DNA of 52,710 bases from an uncultured Clostridia bacterium (GCA_947631245.1 CANRKP010000009.1:1-52710); one strand, 5' to 3'; counted from the stretch's first letter, positions 26,272 to 35,548 are shown. Notes: generated by a model from the sequence alone, not told the origin. Numbers and translations are program-made.

Positions 26272-27312
26272 TCATACTCTTAAAAGGACCGACAGCGCCG
26301 GCAGACCGTAATACGCCGCGGCGCAGAACAGCGCCGTCATAAGCGAAAATACGGCGACGATCTTGACCTCTCCCCAGCCGCACTTCTCGAAATGATGGTG
26401 TATCGGCGCCATGCGGAATAGCCGCTTTCCGTGCGTCAGCTTGAAATATGCGACCTGAAGTATATCAGAGACCGTCTCGATTATATACATCAGTCCGTAC
26501 ACGATGACGATCAGGGGATTTTTCAAAAGCAGCGCGCCGCCCATGACGACGCCGCCTAGAAACAACGAGCCCGTGTCCCCCATAAACACGCGCGCCGGAT
26601 GAAAATTGTAAACGAGGAACCCGAGCATGCCGCCCGCGGTCACGGCGCCGAGCACCGCGGTCTCCCCCGATATGAGGGCGCTCGAGGCGTATTTGACGAC
26701 GCCGCACAGTATAAAGAATGCGGAAACGACGAGCGTCTCCATCGCGGCGAGACCGTCTATTCCGTCCGCAAGGTTGACGCTGTTCATGACACCGACGGCG
26801 AGCACGACGAGAAACGCGTAGTATATGATGCCGCAGCCCTCAAAGCTTACGCCTATATAGGGGATGTAGAGCGTGTCGTCTATGCAGCCGAAATACACAA
26901 GGCCCGCGATATAGCCTCCGGCTATGACGAACTGGAGCACGAGCTTCTGTATCGGGGTGAGCCCCTCGTTTTTCTTTTTCTTCAGCTTAGCCGTATCGTC
27001 TATGCAGCCTATAAAGCCGCAGAGAAGCGCGTATACAAACGTGAGCGTCAGTCCCGTCGGGACGGCTCCGAGCCCTATCGAGAGCAGCGCGATGTCGCAG
27101 GCGATAACTATCGTCATCGCAAAGATGAACGTTATGCCTCCCATCGTCGGGGTGCCTTCCTTCGACTTGTGCCAGCGCGGCCCTATGTCCAGTATCTTCT
27201 GCCCCATCTTGTGACTTTTCAGTATGGGTATTATTATGCGCGAGAAGATAACGGTCAGAACAAAGACCGCAATGGCTGACGCCGAAAGAAATATTGCGAA
27301 ACTGTGATCCAT
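26272..27312 (-). CDS. mraY: Phospho-MurNAc-pentapeptide translocase MraY
   Basis: MraY transfers phospho-MurNAc-pentapeptide from the UDP-sugar to undecaprenyl phosphate, making lipid I at the membrane. The 346-residue product is almost wholly hydrophobic with about ten membrane segments. It contains the family motifs GTPTMGG, the aspartate pair in FIGCIDDTAK, the catalytic-loop NLADGIDGL, and FMGDTGSL with the late MAPIHHHFE loop. Length and motifs are normal. The start at 27312 has only a weak upstream purine stretch. It follows murF after a 102-nt gap that contains a GC hairpin without a T-run. Confidence 0.97.
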   Translation of the reverse strand: MDHSFAIFLSASAIAVFVLTVIFSRIIIPILKSHKMGQKILDIGPRWHKSKEGTPTMGGITFIFAMTIVIACDIALLSIGLGAVPTGLTLTFVYALLCGFIGCIDDTAKLKKKKNEGLTPIQKLVLQFVIAGGYIAGLVYFGCIDDTLYIPYIGVSFEGCGIIYYAFLVVLAVGVMNSVNLADGIDGLAAMETLVVSAFFILCGVVKYASSALISGETAVLGAVTAGGMLGFLVYNFHPARVFMGDTGSLFLGGVVMGGALLLKNPLIVIVYGLMYIIETVSDILQVAYFKLTHGKRLFRMAPIHHHFEKCGWGEVKIVAVFSLMTALFCAAAYYGLPALSVLLRV

Positions 27313-27414
27313 AGAGCTTTACGTCCCAATGCCTTCTTGTATTGTATCGTTTGCGCGCCGCAGGCGGCGCTTCTGCCGCATCCGATCTGACCGCCGCTTA
27401 TAATCGTCGGTTTG

Positions 27415-28869
27415 TCAGCCCTTTATTTTTGCCTTTATGTAGTCGAGTACGGCTTCGGCGGCGACGGCGCGGCTCGCCTTGACGAGGAGCACGTCCCCCG
27501 GCACGAGCGCGCCGAGCACCATCTCCCCCGTCGTCGCGGGATCGGTGCAGTCGAGATTGACGTACACGTTCTCGGCGCGTATGCCGTTCCCGATGGCGGC
27601 GACCGCAATGCTCTCTGCCAGCTGACCGTATGTAAAAAGCACTTTTACGCCCGCTCTCGCCGCGTGGACGCCGAGCTGGTCGTGCATGAGGCGAGAATAT
27701 TCGCCTAGCTCCCTCATATCTCCGAGCAGTGCGGCGGGTCTCCCGCCCTTGTCGCGGGCGAGCGAGACGAGCACGTCTATCCCCGCTCTCATGGACTCGG
27801 GGCTCGCGTTGTAGCAGTCCTCGATAACGGTGATGCCGCCGAGGTCGTATATCCTCTGCCTCATCGAGGCGTTCTTGAATTCCTTCAGTCCCGACCTGAT
27901 CTCGGCCTCGGTGAGCCCTGAGAGTATCCCAACCGCGAACGCGTAGAGCGCGTCGTAGACGTTGTGCACGCCGAGCGTCGGTATCTCTATGTTCGTCGAG
28001 ACCTTGCCTTCGTATATGAGGTCGAACACGGTCCCCGTGCCGACGCGGCGAATGTTCACCGCCCTGTAATCCGCAAACCTGTTGTGGAGCGCCGCCGTCT
28101 TTACCCTTATGCCGGGGAAGCTGTCCTTCACGCCGTAAAGGAGCGGCTCGTCTGCGTTTATGAGCAGCGTTCCCCCGGGCTTCATCCCGGATACAATTTC
28201 GAGCTTCGCGCGGGCGATGTTCTCGCGGCTGCCGAGCTTTTCTATATGCGAGGAGCCGATGTTGGTTATGACGGCGAGCTCGGGCTCGACGATGCCGGAC
28301 AGATACTCTATCTCCCCGAACGCGCTCATTCCGCACTCGAAAACGGCGTATTCCGTGCCTGCCTCCATGCCGAGCGCCGTCAGCGGCAGACCGATGTCGT
28401 TGTTTTTGTTTCCGTCGGTTTTATGCACTCGGTACTTTGCCGAAAGGCAGGCGGCGATAAACTCCTTCGTCGTCGTCTTTCCGACGGAGCCGGTTACGGC
28501 GACCGTGTGCGCCCCGCTCTCCTTTATGAAGGCGGACGCGAGCCTGCCGAGCGCGCGCACGGTGTTGTCGACAAGCACTATGTCGACGCCGAAATCAAAC
28601 TTCCCCATACCGTCCGGTATGCGCTCCGCTATTATTATCCGCGCGCCAATGCTTATGGCGGCACCGATAAAATCGTGCCCGTCAAACTTTTCGCCCGTGA
28701 TCGCGGCGAACATGCACTGCCAGTCTATGTGGCGGGAATCGGTGGAGAACGTCGCCGCCTCCCCGCCGTACCCGCCGGAGATGGGCTTGACGGCGCCTTT
28801 TGTAACTGATGCGACGTATTCCGCCGTTACGGGACGGAAAAGCGTTATTGTGCCTTCGCTTATGCTCAT
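27415..28869 (-). CDS. murF: MurF, UDP-MurNAc-tripeptide--D-Ala-D-Ala ligase
   Basis: MurF adds D-Ala-D-Ala to the UDP-MurNAc tripeptide in the cytoplasm. The 484-residue product shows the Mur ligase P-loop VTGSVGKTTTKEF, the central ATP-binding segment with VFECGMSAFGEI, and the C-terminal domain with VIEDCYNASPESM and LLGDMRELGE, all typical of MurF rather than MurE. The ATG at 28869 follows GGAGGGGC by about a dozen nt. It lies between murE and mraY, the conserved order. Confidence 0.97.
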   Translation of the reverse strand: MSISEGTITLFRPVTAEYVASVTKGAVKPISGGYGGEAATFSTDSRHIDWQCMFAAITGEKFDGHDFIGAAISIGARIIIAERIPDGMGKFDFGVDIVLVDNTVRALGRLASAFIKESGAHTVAVTGSVGKTTTKEFIAACLSAKYRVHKTDGNKNNDIGLPLTALGMEAGTEYAVFECGMSAFGEIEYLSGIVEPELAVITNIGSSHIEKLGSRENIARAKLEIVSGMKPGGTLLINADEPLLYGVKDSFPGIRVKTAALHNRFADYRAVNIRRVGTGTVFDLIYEGKVSTNIEIPTLGVHNVYDALYAFAVGILSGLTEAEIRSGLKEFKNASMRQRIYDLGGITVIEDCYNASPESMRAGIDVLVSLARDKGGRPAALLGDMRELGEYSRLMHDQLGVHAARAGVKVLFTYGQLAESIAVAAIGNGIRAENVYVNLDCTDPATTGEMVLGALVPGDVLLVKASRAVAAEAVLDYIKAKIKG

Positions 28870-28919
28870 GCTTTTTGTCTTGCCCCTCCTTTTTTATCGT
28901 TCGTTTGCTTTTTTAGGGC

Positions 28920-30443
28920 TCAGATGCCCTCGCCCTTGACGGCGTATCTTTTTTCGACGGCTGCCATGACAAAAGCGCGCTCGTCGAAGTCACGGCGTTG
29001 TCCGCCGACGTCCTCGTAGCTCTCGTGTCCCTTTCCGGCGAGGATTATGACGTCGTTCGGCGTCGCGTTCATTATCGCGTACTCGATTGCCTCGGCGCGC
29101 TTCACTATCGTCGTGTGCGGCGTGCCCTCCGGTATGCCCGCGAGTATCTCCGAGATTATGTCCTCGGGGCGCTCCGTCCTGCTGTTGTCGGATGTGACTA
29201 TCGTGAAATCCGCCGTCCTCGCGGCGATGCCGCCCATGACGGGGCGCTTCGTCCTGTCGCGGTCGCCGCCGCAGCCGAACAGAAGAACGAGCCTTTTTGT
29301 CGGTTCGAGCTCGCGCACCGAGAGCATCAGTCCCTCGAGCGCCGCGGGCGTGTGTGCGAAGTCTATGAGCACCGGCGGCGAGAACTTCGTCTTGTCGCAG
29401 CGGACGCGCTCCATTCTGCCGCGGACGCCGCCGAAGACGCCGAGCGCCTCGCGCACGGTCACTGGATCTATTCCGAGCTCGACGGCGCACGCCGCCGCCT
29501 CGATGCTGTTGTATACCGTGTATCTTCCGGGCACGGGGCACGCTATCGGGAAGATGGCGCGCGGCGAGGTATACATATACTCAACGCCCGAGGTGCCCGC
29601 CATGACGACGGAATGAGGATATACGGAGCCGGGCTGCCCGCCGTCGCCCTCGGTGTCGACTGCAACGGCGCCCTCCCCGCACATGGAGATGAGCCGGCGT
29701 CCGTATTCGTCGGACGTGTTAATGATGCTTATTTTCGGCGAGAACTCCGTGAACAGCCTCGATTTGACATAAAAATAGTCTTCCATGTCGGCATGGTAGT
29801 CGAGGTGCTCGGGCGTCAGGTTCGTGAATATCGCCGCCGACATCTCGCAGCCGAGCATATCGAGACCCGCGAGCCTCTCCTGCGATATCCCGTGCGAGCT
29901 TGCCTCAAAGACGATGTAGTCTGCGCCGTTTCGTATCATGTCCCAGAGAAAGCTGTAGAACTCGTCAGGCGACGGCGTCGTCATCGGATACGCGCTGCCG
30001 TAGCCGCGCTCGCCGAGCGAGGCGCCGACCGTGCCTATCACACCGACTTTATAGCCCGCGTTTGAAAGAATGTCTCTCATCATATGCGTTATCGTCGTTT
30101 TGCCGTTCGTTCCCGTCACGGCGACAAGGCGCGTTTTATGCGGGCGGCACGCCTCGTCCCCTCCGTACCATGCGGAGTACGCCCTCGAGACGAACTTTCT
30201 CGTACTGTCCGTCACAACGACGGGGACGCCCGCGCCCGGCACCTCCCGCTCGGAGGCGACGGCTGCGACACCCTTCTTTATCACCTCGTCGATGTAGTCG
30301 TGCCCGTCTGTGCGGACGCCGCGAATCGCGATGAAGAGGTCGCCCGCTCCGACCTTTCTGCTGTCTGTCGTGATGCGCTTTATTTCGACGTCCTCACGGG
30401 GCGCCTCGGCTCCCGTGAGCCTGCATATGAGGGAAAGCTTCAT
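28920..30443 (-). CDS. murE: MurE, UDP-MurNAc-tripeptide synthetase (predicted meso-DAP type)
   Basis: MurE adds the third amino acid of the peptidoglycan stem. The 507-residue product has VTGTNGKTTITHMM (P-loop), FEASSHGISQERL, FTNLTPEHLDYHADM, and late in the protein GKGHESYED. The amino-acid specificity motif, DNPR in meso-diaminopimelate enzymes, reads DNSRTE here: the arginine that contacts the DAP carboxylate is kept, and proline is replaced by serine. I therefore predict meso-DAP as substrate, with some uncertainty. The ATG at 30443 follows AAAGG. It lies between the PBP gene and murF. Confidence 0.96.
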   Translation of the reverse strand: MKLSLICRLTGAEAPREDVEIKRITTDSRKVGAGDLFIAIRGVRTDGHDYIDEVIKKGVAAVASEREVPGAGVPVVVTDSTRKFVSRAYSAWYGGDEACRPHKTRLVAVTGTNGKTTITHMMRDILSNAGYKVGVIGTVGASLGERGYGSAYPMTTPSPDEFYSFLWDMIRNGADYIVFEASSHGISQERLAGLDMLGCEMSAAIFTNLTPEHLDYHADMEDYFYVKSRLFTEFSPKISIINTSDEYGRRLISMCGEGAVAVDTEGDGGQPGSVYPHSVVMAGTSGVEYMYTSPRAIFPIACPVPGRYTVYNSIEAAACAVELGIDPVTVREALGVFGGVRGRMERVRCDKTKFSPPVLIDFAHTPAALEGLMLSVRELEPTKRLVLLFGCGGDRDRTKRPVMGGIAARTADFTIVTSDNSRTERPEDIISEILAGIPEGTPHTTIVKRAEAIEYAIMNATPNDVIILAGKGHESYEDVGGQRRDFDERAFVMAAVEKRYAVKGEGI

Positions 30444-30464
30444 TGCCGTGGCCTTTCTTTGTTA

Positions 30465-32843
30465 TCAGTCGGAAATATTTGAAAGATGTCTGAACGTGAG
30501 CGTTATTACAGTGCCCTCGGGGACCTTTTCGCCCGCCGCCGGGAACTGGGATATGACAGTCGCGCCGCCGTCGCTCGAGAAGTTCGCGGCGCCCTCTATC
30601 CTGACGTTCAGCTTACCGTCGACTATTATCCTGTTGGCCTCCTCCGCCATCTTGCCGACGACGTTCGGGACCTTTACGGTGTTTTTCGGCTCCTCGCCGT
30701 TCGTGTAGAGGATCACGAGCTTCGAAAGGTTCGAAACGACCGACCCCGCCTCCGGGCACTGACCCGTGACCGTCGTGCCGTCGCCAACGATAACGTACTC
30801 AAAGTCGTCGCGTTCGAGCTGCGACACGGCGGACGTCGTCGTGAGCGTCTCGTAGCTGCCGACCATCTTTTCTATCGCCGCCGACTCTTCCTCCGAATAT
30901 TGAGGCTCGACGCCGAGATAGGGGAGAGCGGCGGCGAGATATTCGGAAACGTAAGGCGCCGCGACAACGGAGCCGTACATGTTGCCCGCCGACGGCTCGT
31001 CGACGAGGATGAGGACCGCTATCTGCGGATCGTCCGCCGGAGCGAATGCGACGCAGGAGCTGACGCGGAGCGTGTCCTGCCCGTTTTCGTCGAGCTTGTC
31101 GCGCTTCTGGGACGTTCCCGTCTTTGCCGCGACCTTGTAGCCCGCGACGTACGCGTTCTTCGCGCCGCCGTTGCCGGAGACGCCCTCTTCGAGTATCTGC
31201 GCGAGTGTCCGGCACGTCTCCGTGCTTATGACCTGACGGACCGTCTTCGTCTCGTATGTGTCGATAACGTTGCCGTCCTTGTCTATTATCTGCTTCATGA
31301 CGTGCGGCGTCACGAGGCTGCCGCCGTTCGCAACGGCAGCTATCGCCGTCAGATGCTGTATCGGCGTCACCTTAAACGTCTGCCCGAATGCGTAGACGGC
31401 GAGCGATACGTTCGAGAAATCCTTATAGCTGTGGTAATATGTCACAGCCTCGCCCGGCAGGTCTATGCCGACGCGCGAGCCGTATCCGAACTGCTTGAAG
31501 TAGTTGTAGAAGTTCTCGCGCCCGATCCGCAGACCTATCGCGACGAGCGCGGGGTTGCACGACTGCTGGAGCGCGCCCGGGAACGTGAGCGTCCCGTGAC
31601 CGCCGCGCTTGTGGCACGATATCGGCGAGCCGTAACCTTCGATTTTGACTTTTCCCGTGCAGGTGAAGGTGTCCGTCAGCTTAACAGCGCCCAGCTCGAG
31701 CCCGATAGCGCTCGTAACTATTTTGAATGTGGAGCCGGGCTCATAGAGCTCCGTCACCGCCTTGTTGTTCCACATCGTGAACCGCAGGTCGGAGACGAGC
31801 GCTTTGTATTCGTCGGTCCCTTCCACAAGCCCCGATGCCGCGAGCTTGTCGGTGTAATACTCCGTCAGCGTATACGGGCTGTTGAGGTCAAACCCGCCGA
31901 CTGTCGCCATCGCGAGCACGGCGCCCGTGTTCACGTCCATGACAATGCCCGCGGTCCTGTTCTGCGCGCGGTTCTCCGTGAGCGTTTCCGTCAGGACTGC
32001 CTCAAGCTCGTATTGCAGATACTGGTCTATCGTCGAGATGACGGAATACCCGTCCTGCTCCTCGATGTAGCTCTCATAATCGGTCGGAAGGTCGTTGCCC
32101 TTGCCGTCGCGCGCCGTCAGGTATGTGCCCGAGCTGCCCTTGAGGACATCGTTGTAATATGACTCCATGCCGTAGACGCCGTCGCCGTCGGCGTTGACAA
32201 ATCCTATGACGTGGCAGGCGAGCGTGTTGTTCGGATAAAATCTCTTCGTGCTCGCGGTGAGGTATATCTGCTCCTCGAGTCCGTACTCGTCTATGAACTC
32301 GCGGACGCGGTCAGCCTCCGCCTTCTCTACGTTTTTCTTGATGACCTCGTAATAACGGCCCTTTTTCGCCGTCAGGTCCATTATCTTCGCATAGTCGACG
32401 CCGAGTATTTCCGAAAGCCCCTTTGCTATGAGCTTATCCATCGTGTACGAGGACATGTTCCCGTCGGCGTCAGTATATGTGTAGTAGTATGTGTCCCTCT
32501 GTATGTCTCCGAAGCTGCCGGGCAGCTTTATGCCCGCCGGATTCGAGGACGAAGCGAAGATGGAGAAGTCGTCCCCCATCGCGCTTATTATGTCCTGCGG
32601 GGAGATAAAGACGAGGTAAACTGTCTTGTTTCCCGCGAGCAGGTTCATGTTCGTGTCGTATATGCTTCCCCTCTCGGCGGTAACGGAGGTCTCCTTCGTT
32701 ATCTGGTCGAGGACGTGTCCCTGATATTCCTCATACGAGTTTATCTGTAAATTGAAGAGCACGACGCACAGACCGAGCCATGCGATGACAAACACTGCGA
32801 GCACAAAGTATGAGCGCTTTGATATATCTCCTCCGATATTCAT
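30465..32843 (-). CDS. Class B penicillin-binding protein with PASTA domains (PBP2/SpoVD type)
   Basis: A septal or cortex transpeptidase that cross-links peptidoglycan made by its SEDS partner. The 792-residue product has one N-terminal membrane segment (about 12-31), the PBP dimerisation domain with ERGSIYD, and the transpeptidase domain with EPGSTFK (active Ser371, Lys374), SCN (428-430) and KTGT (574-577). Two PASTA domains end the protein (about 660-790); the second begins VKVPNVVGKMAEEA. PASTA tails in this position occur in both vegetative PBP2B-like and SpoVD-like proteins, so I leave the symbol blank. A 159-nt gap separates it from ftsL, unlike the tight packing elsewhere in the cluster. 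Confidence 0.94.
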   Translation of the reverse strand: MNIGGDISKRSYFVLAVFVIAWLGLCVVLFNLQINSYEEYQGHVLDQITKETSVTAERGSIYDTNMNLLAGNKTVYLVFISPQDIISAMGDDFSIFASSSNPAGIKLPGSFGDIQRDTYYYTYTDADGNMSSYTMDKLIAKGLSEILGVDYAKIMDLTAKKGRYYEVIKKNVEKAEADRVREFIDEYGLEEQIYLTASTKRFYPNNTLACHVIGFVNADGDGVYGMESYYNDVLKGSSGTYLTARDGKGNDLPTDYESYIEEQDGYSVISTIDQYLQYELEAVLTETLTENRAQNRTAGIVMDVNTGAVLAMATVGGFDLNSPYTLTEYYTDKLAASGLVEGTDEYKALVSDLRFTMWNNKAVTELYEPGSTFKIVTSAIGLELGAVKLTDTFTCTGKVKIEGYGSPISCHKRGGHGTLTFPGALQQSCNPALVAIGLRIGRENFYNYFKQFGYGSRVGIDLPGEAVTYYHSYKDFSNVSLAVYAFGQTFKVTPIQHLTAIAAVANGGSLVTPHVMKQIIDKDGNVIDTYETKTVRQVISTETCRTLAQILEEGVSGNGGAKNAYVAGYKVAAKTGTSQKRDKLDENGQDTLRVSSCVAFAPADDPQIAVLILVDEPSAGNMYGSVVAAPYVSEYLAAALPYLGVEPQYSEEESAAIEKMVGSYETLTTTSAVSQLERDDFEYVIVGDGTTVTGQCPEAGSVVSNLSKLVILYTNGEEPKNTVKVPNVVGKMAEEANRIIVDGKLNVRIEGAANFSSDGGATVISQFPAAGEKVPEGTVITLTFRHLSNISD

Positions 32844-33002
32844 TTTTTCCTCATTTACCTCCGTGAAGCGGCGTTTTTCCCGTTTTTTCTCTGTTGACTA
32901 AAAAGAGTAACGAGCCAGTTTCCGGTCATAACTCCTTACTCTTTTCGTGTCATTATTCATTCTATTGAACCGACGGCATCTTTATGACTGCCGCACGCCC
33001 GT

Positions 33003-33896
33003 TCATTCTCCTCCGCCGACAAGCGAGGAGAGCCTCTTTCTCACAGCGGAGAGCAGTGTCGTGAGCGCGTTCGGCGTGCCTTCGTCGTCATCGAAATTCT
33101 CGATGAAGTCGCCGTCCGACAGATCTATGTACTTGCCGTTTGACTGCGAGTCCTTTATCATTCCGAGCTCTTCCGCCCTGTCCTCGATGTAGGCGAGGTC
33201 GTCGCGCTGCTCGAGCTCGGAGAGCAGCTCGTCTCTCTTCTTTTCGAGTGCCTCGACCTCTTCTTCGAGCTTGTTTATGTCGCGCTTGTATTCGTAATTT
33301 GTCACTATGCTTTGCACCATGAAGAACAGAACGACCGCCATGAAGATGACGACGAACGCGAACTTCGGGAACGGGACGCGCCTGACGGCAACTTCCCTCG
33401 GACCCGACTCCGCAAGCTGTCCTTCTTCGTGCCGCCTCACTGCCGGGGGCGGTGCCGTGCGGCGCACGGCGGGGGATTTTGACGTGGACTTCGGCATCGG
33501 TCTCTGCGGGCGGACGTTTGCCGTCTCTGCTGCCGCCTTTGCCTCGGCAACGCGGCGCCTCATATCCGCCTGTCTCTTTTCCGTCGCGCGGCGTCTCATC
33601 TCTTCCTGACGCTCCATCATTTCCCTTGCGGCCTCGGCGTTTACGTTCGAGTACGGACTGTAATTGTTGTCAAACGTCCTCGGCTGCTGCCTTTCGGGAA
33701 CTCCGCGGTACGCGTCCTCGATGAGCGCGCTCGACGTAAGTCTTACTGCCGCGCGCGGATCCGTGACGCCTCTGTGCCGGAGTTTGCTGACAAGCTGAGC
33801 CGTGTTCGCGTCCGCGCCCGGATAGCTGCGTTCGACGTAGTGTATTCTGTTTACGTTTCCTGCGGGTCTTCTCTGCCGCATGTTCGTTTCCGTCAT
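33003..33896 (-). CDS. ftsL: FtsL-like septum protein with long N-terminal extension
   Basis: FtsL/DivIC-type proteins are small bitopic divisome proteins with a periplasmic coiled coil. The recognisable part is residues about 178-250: one membrane segment (178-196), a coiled coil (203-235) with KLEEEVEALEKKRDELLSEL, then the AEELGM motif typical of the family. Ahead of it lies a 177-residue basic, low-complexity cytoplasmic region, much longer than the usual 20-50 residues, with an Arg/Glu/Met-rich helical part (88-125) and a Pro/Arg-rich part. The assignment rests on architecture and position between rsmH and the PBP gene. The start could also be the second Met (residue 6). Confidence 0.85.
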   Translation of the reverse strand: MTETNMRQRRPAGNVNRIHYVERSYPGADANTAQLVSKLRHRGVTDPRAAVRLTSSALIEDAYRGVPERQQPRTFDNNYSPYSNVNAEAAREMMERQEEMRRRATEKRQADMRRRVAEAKAAAETANVRPQRPMPKSTSKSPAVRRTAPPPAVRRHEEGQLAESGPREVAVRRVPFPKFAFVVIFMAVVLFFMVQSIVTNYEYKRDINKLEEEVEALEKKRDELLSELEQRDDLAYIEDRAEELGMIKDSQSNGKYIDLSDGDFIENFDDDEGTPNALTTLLSAVRKRLSSLVGGGE

Positions 33897-33983
33897 TGCC
33901 CGGCTTGTCCTTTCCGTTGTTTTTTATTTTCCCTCCCGCCTGCGGGAGTTTTATTATATCTGCCTCACATCCGCCCTGCGGCG

Positions 33984-35042
33984 TCAAAGCTTTTCGGCGA
34001 CGCGCAGCTTTGCGCTCCTCGCCCTCGGATTTGCCGAAAGCTCGTCCGCACCCGCCGTCGCGGGCTTTTTTCCTATGAGACGCACGCTCGGCGTCCTGCC
34101 GCACACGCAGACCGGAAAATCAGGCGGGCATATGCAGCCTCGCGCAAGCTCAGAAAACACCCGCTTAACTATCCTGTCCTCGAGCGAATGGAACGTTATC
34201 ACCGCAAGCCTGCCGCCGGGAGCCATAGCGTCCGCCGCCGCTCTCAGCGCAGGCTCGATGCCGTCGAGCTCGCCGTTGACCTCTATCCTTATCGCCTGAA
34301 ACGTCCTTTTCGCCGGATGCGAACCCGCAGGCACCGTCGCCGCCGGCACCGCCGAGGTGACTATAGCCGAAAGCTCCCCCGTCGTTCTTATCGGCGAGCG
34401 CTCCCGCGCCTCCGCTATCCTGTCCGCTATCCTGCCCGCAAATCTCTCCTCGCCGTATTCGGAGATGATGCGCCGCAGCGTTTCTTTGTCGTATCCGTTC
34501 ACGACGTCGTATGCCGTCAGCATATCGTCTCTCGACATCCTCATGTCGAGCGGAGCGTCCCCGTCGTGACTATATGAAAAACCGCGCTCCTTTGAGTCTA
34601 TCTGATGCGAGCTCACCCCGAGATCGAAGAGAGCCCCGTTGATTTTTTCTATTCCGAGCCCCGAAAGTATCGAGGCAAGATTTCGGTAATTGTCGCGGAC
34701 GAGCGTGACGCGGTCTCCATATGCGTCTGTCAGCCTGCGGCACGCCTCAATGGCGTCTCCGTCTCTGTCTATCGACACGAGCCTGCCTTTGCCTGTGAGC
34801 CTTTTCGCTATCGCCTCACTGTGCCCGCCGCCGCCCGCAGTCCCGTCGACGTATATTCCGTCCGGCGAAATTTCGAGCGCGTCTATGCATTCCGACAGCA
34901 TGACCGGCAGGTGCACGAATACGGGATCATGCTCCGATATTCGTGCGCCGCCAGTCGCAGTACTGCCGCTATCAGTTTGCCGCGGATGTGCCGTAAAATC
35001 ATCCACGGCAGTCGAGTTTTCGCTTTTACGTTTTCCGCCCAT
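33984..35042 (-). CDS. rsmH: 16S rRNA (C1402-N4) methyltransferase RsmH (MraW)
   Basis: RsmH methylates N4 of C1402 in the 30S decoding centre using SAM. The 352-residue product has HLPVMLSECIDAL, the SAM site YVDGTAGGGGHSEAI, ALFDLGVSSHQID, then RGFSY and the late segment VITFHSLEDRIVKRVF. About 40 extra residues precede the conserved start of the domain. The ATG at 35042 shares one base with the mraZ stop (TGATG), implying translational coupling; the longer open frame reaching back into mraZ is rejected. Confidence 0.96.
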   Translation of the reverse strand: MGGKRKSENSTAVDDFTAHPRQTDSGSTATGGARISEHDPVFVHLPVMLSECIDALEISPDGIYVDGTAGGGGHSEAIAKRLTGKGRLVSIDRDGDAIEACRRLTDAYGDRVTLVRDNYRNLASILSGLGIEKINGALFDLGVSSHQIDSKERGFSYSHDGDAPLDMRMSRDDMLTAYDVVNGYDKETLRRIISEYGEERFAGRIADRIAEARERSPIRTTGELSAIVTSAVPAATVPAGSHPAKRTFQAIRIEVNGELDGIEPALRAAADAMAPGGRLAVITFHSLEDRIVKRVFSELARGCICPPDFPVCVCGRTPSVRLIGKKPATAGADELSANPRARSAKLRVAEKL

Positions 35043-35467
35043 CAGAACCTGTTTGCCTGCATGAAGCTGATGAGCTCCGCCGTCTTCTCCGCCGTCTTGT
35101 CGGCGTCGCGCCTTTCCTTGTCCCAGATCTCGGCGTGGTCGCCGACGCCGATGACATATATGTCCTTCGTAAGTCCCGCGTGGTCGCGGAGCGCCTGCGT
35201 CAGAACGACGCGCCCCTGCGCGTCGGGCTTGGCGTCCGTCGCGGTCGAGAAGATGAAGCGGATGAGGGCGGCGCCTTCCGTCGAGGGGAGCGCGAGCAGA
35301 CGTTCCGTATATTTCTGCCACCCCTCTTCGGAGTACACGGACAGGCATCCGTCAACGTTGCAGGTGATGTAGGCGCGGTCGCCTATGATATCACGGAACT
35401 TGGACGGAATAAATATCCGGTTTTTGCTGTCCATTACCTGCTGATACTCACCGAGAAAACAGGTCAT
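35042..35467 (-). CDS. mraZ: Transcriptional regulator MraZ
   Basis: MraZ is a DNA-binding protein with two AbrB-like halves that controls the dcw operon from repeats in its own promoter. The 141-residue product starts MTCFLGEYQQVMDSKNRIFI and contains both halves, the second with DAKPDAQGRVVL. I chose the ATG at 35467: it gives the family's usual length and has purine-rich GGGGAG and AAGGAGG stretches upstream; the frame open to 35569 would include the operator repeats. It is the first gene of the dcw cluster and overlaps rsmH by one base. Confidence 0.96.
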   Translation of the reverse strand: MTCFLGEYQQVMDSKNRIFIPSKFRDIIGDRAYITCNVDGCLSVYSEEGWQKYTERLLALPSTEGAALIRFIFSTATDAKPDAQGRVVLTQALRDHAGLTKDIYVIGVGDHAEIWDKERRDADKTAEKTAELISFMQANRF

Positions 35468-35522
35468 AGCTCTCCCCGCGCCTCCTTTGCGATTGATTTT
35501 GGATGCCCCTATGTGGATTTTA

Positions 35523-35542
35523 CCACCACTTTGCACCACCTT
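35523..35542 (-). promoter_or_regulatory. Predicted MraZ operator: two direct 10-bp repeats
   Basis: Minus-strand AAGGTGGTGC and AAAGTGGTGG lie side by side with a 10-nt period, at the predicted transcription start of mraZ. MraZ proteins of several phyla bind repeats with a 10-nt period (TGGG or AAAGTG type) in the mraZ promoter, so this is the expected place and form. Only two clear units are seen. Confidence 0.68.
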
Positions 35543-35548
35543 GATGTT

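Noticed and set aside
27355..27371. GC hairpin between murF and mraY
   Set aside because: It has no T-run on either strand and lies inside an operon, so a terminator call is not supported.
32855..32929. 24-codon ORF between ftsL and the PBP gene
   Set aside because: GGAG lies only two bases before its ATG, too close for efficient initiation, and nothing else supports translation; kept as an observation, not a gene.
35043..35348. N-terminal extension of rsmH into mraZ
   Set aside because: It is the shadow of mraZ; the TGATG coupling fixes the start at 35042.
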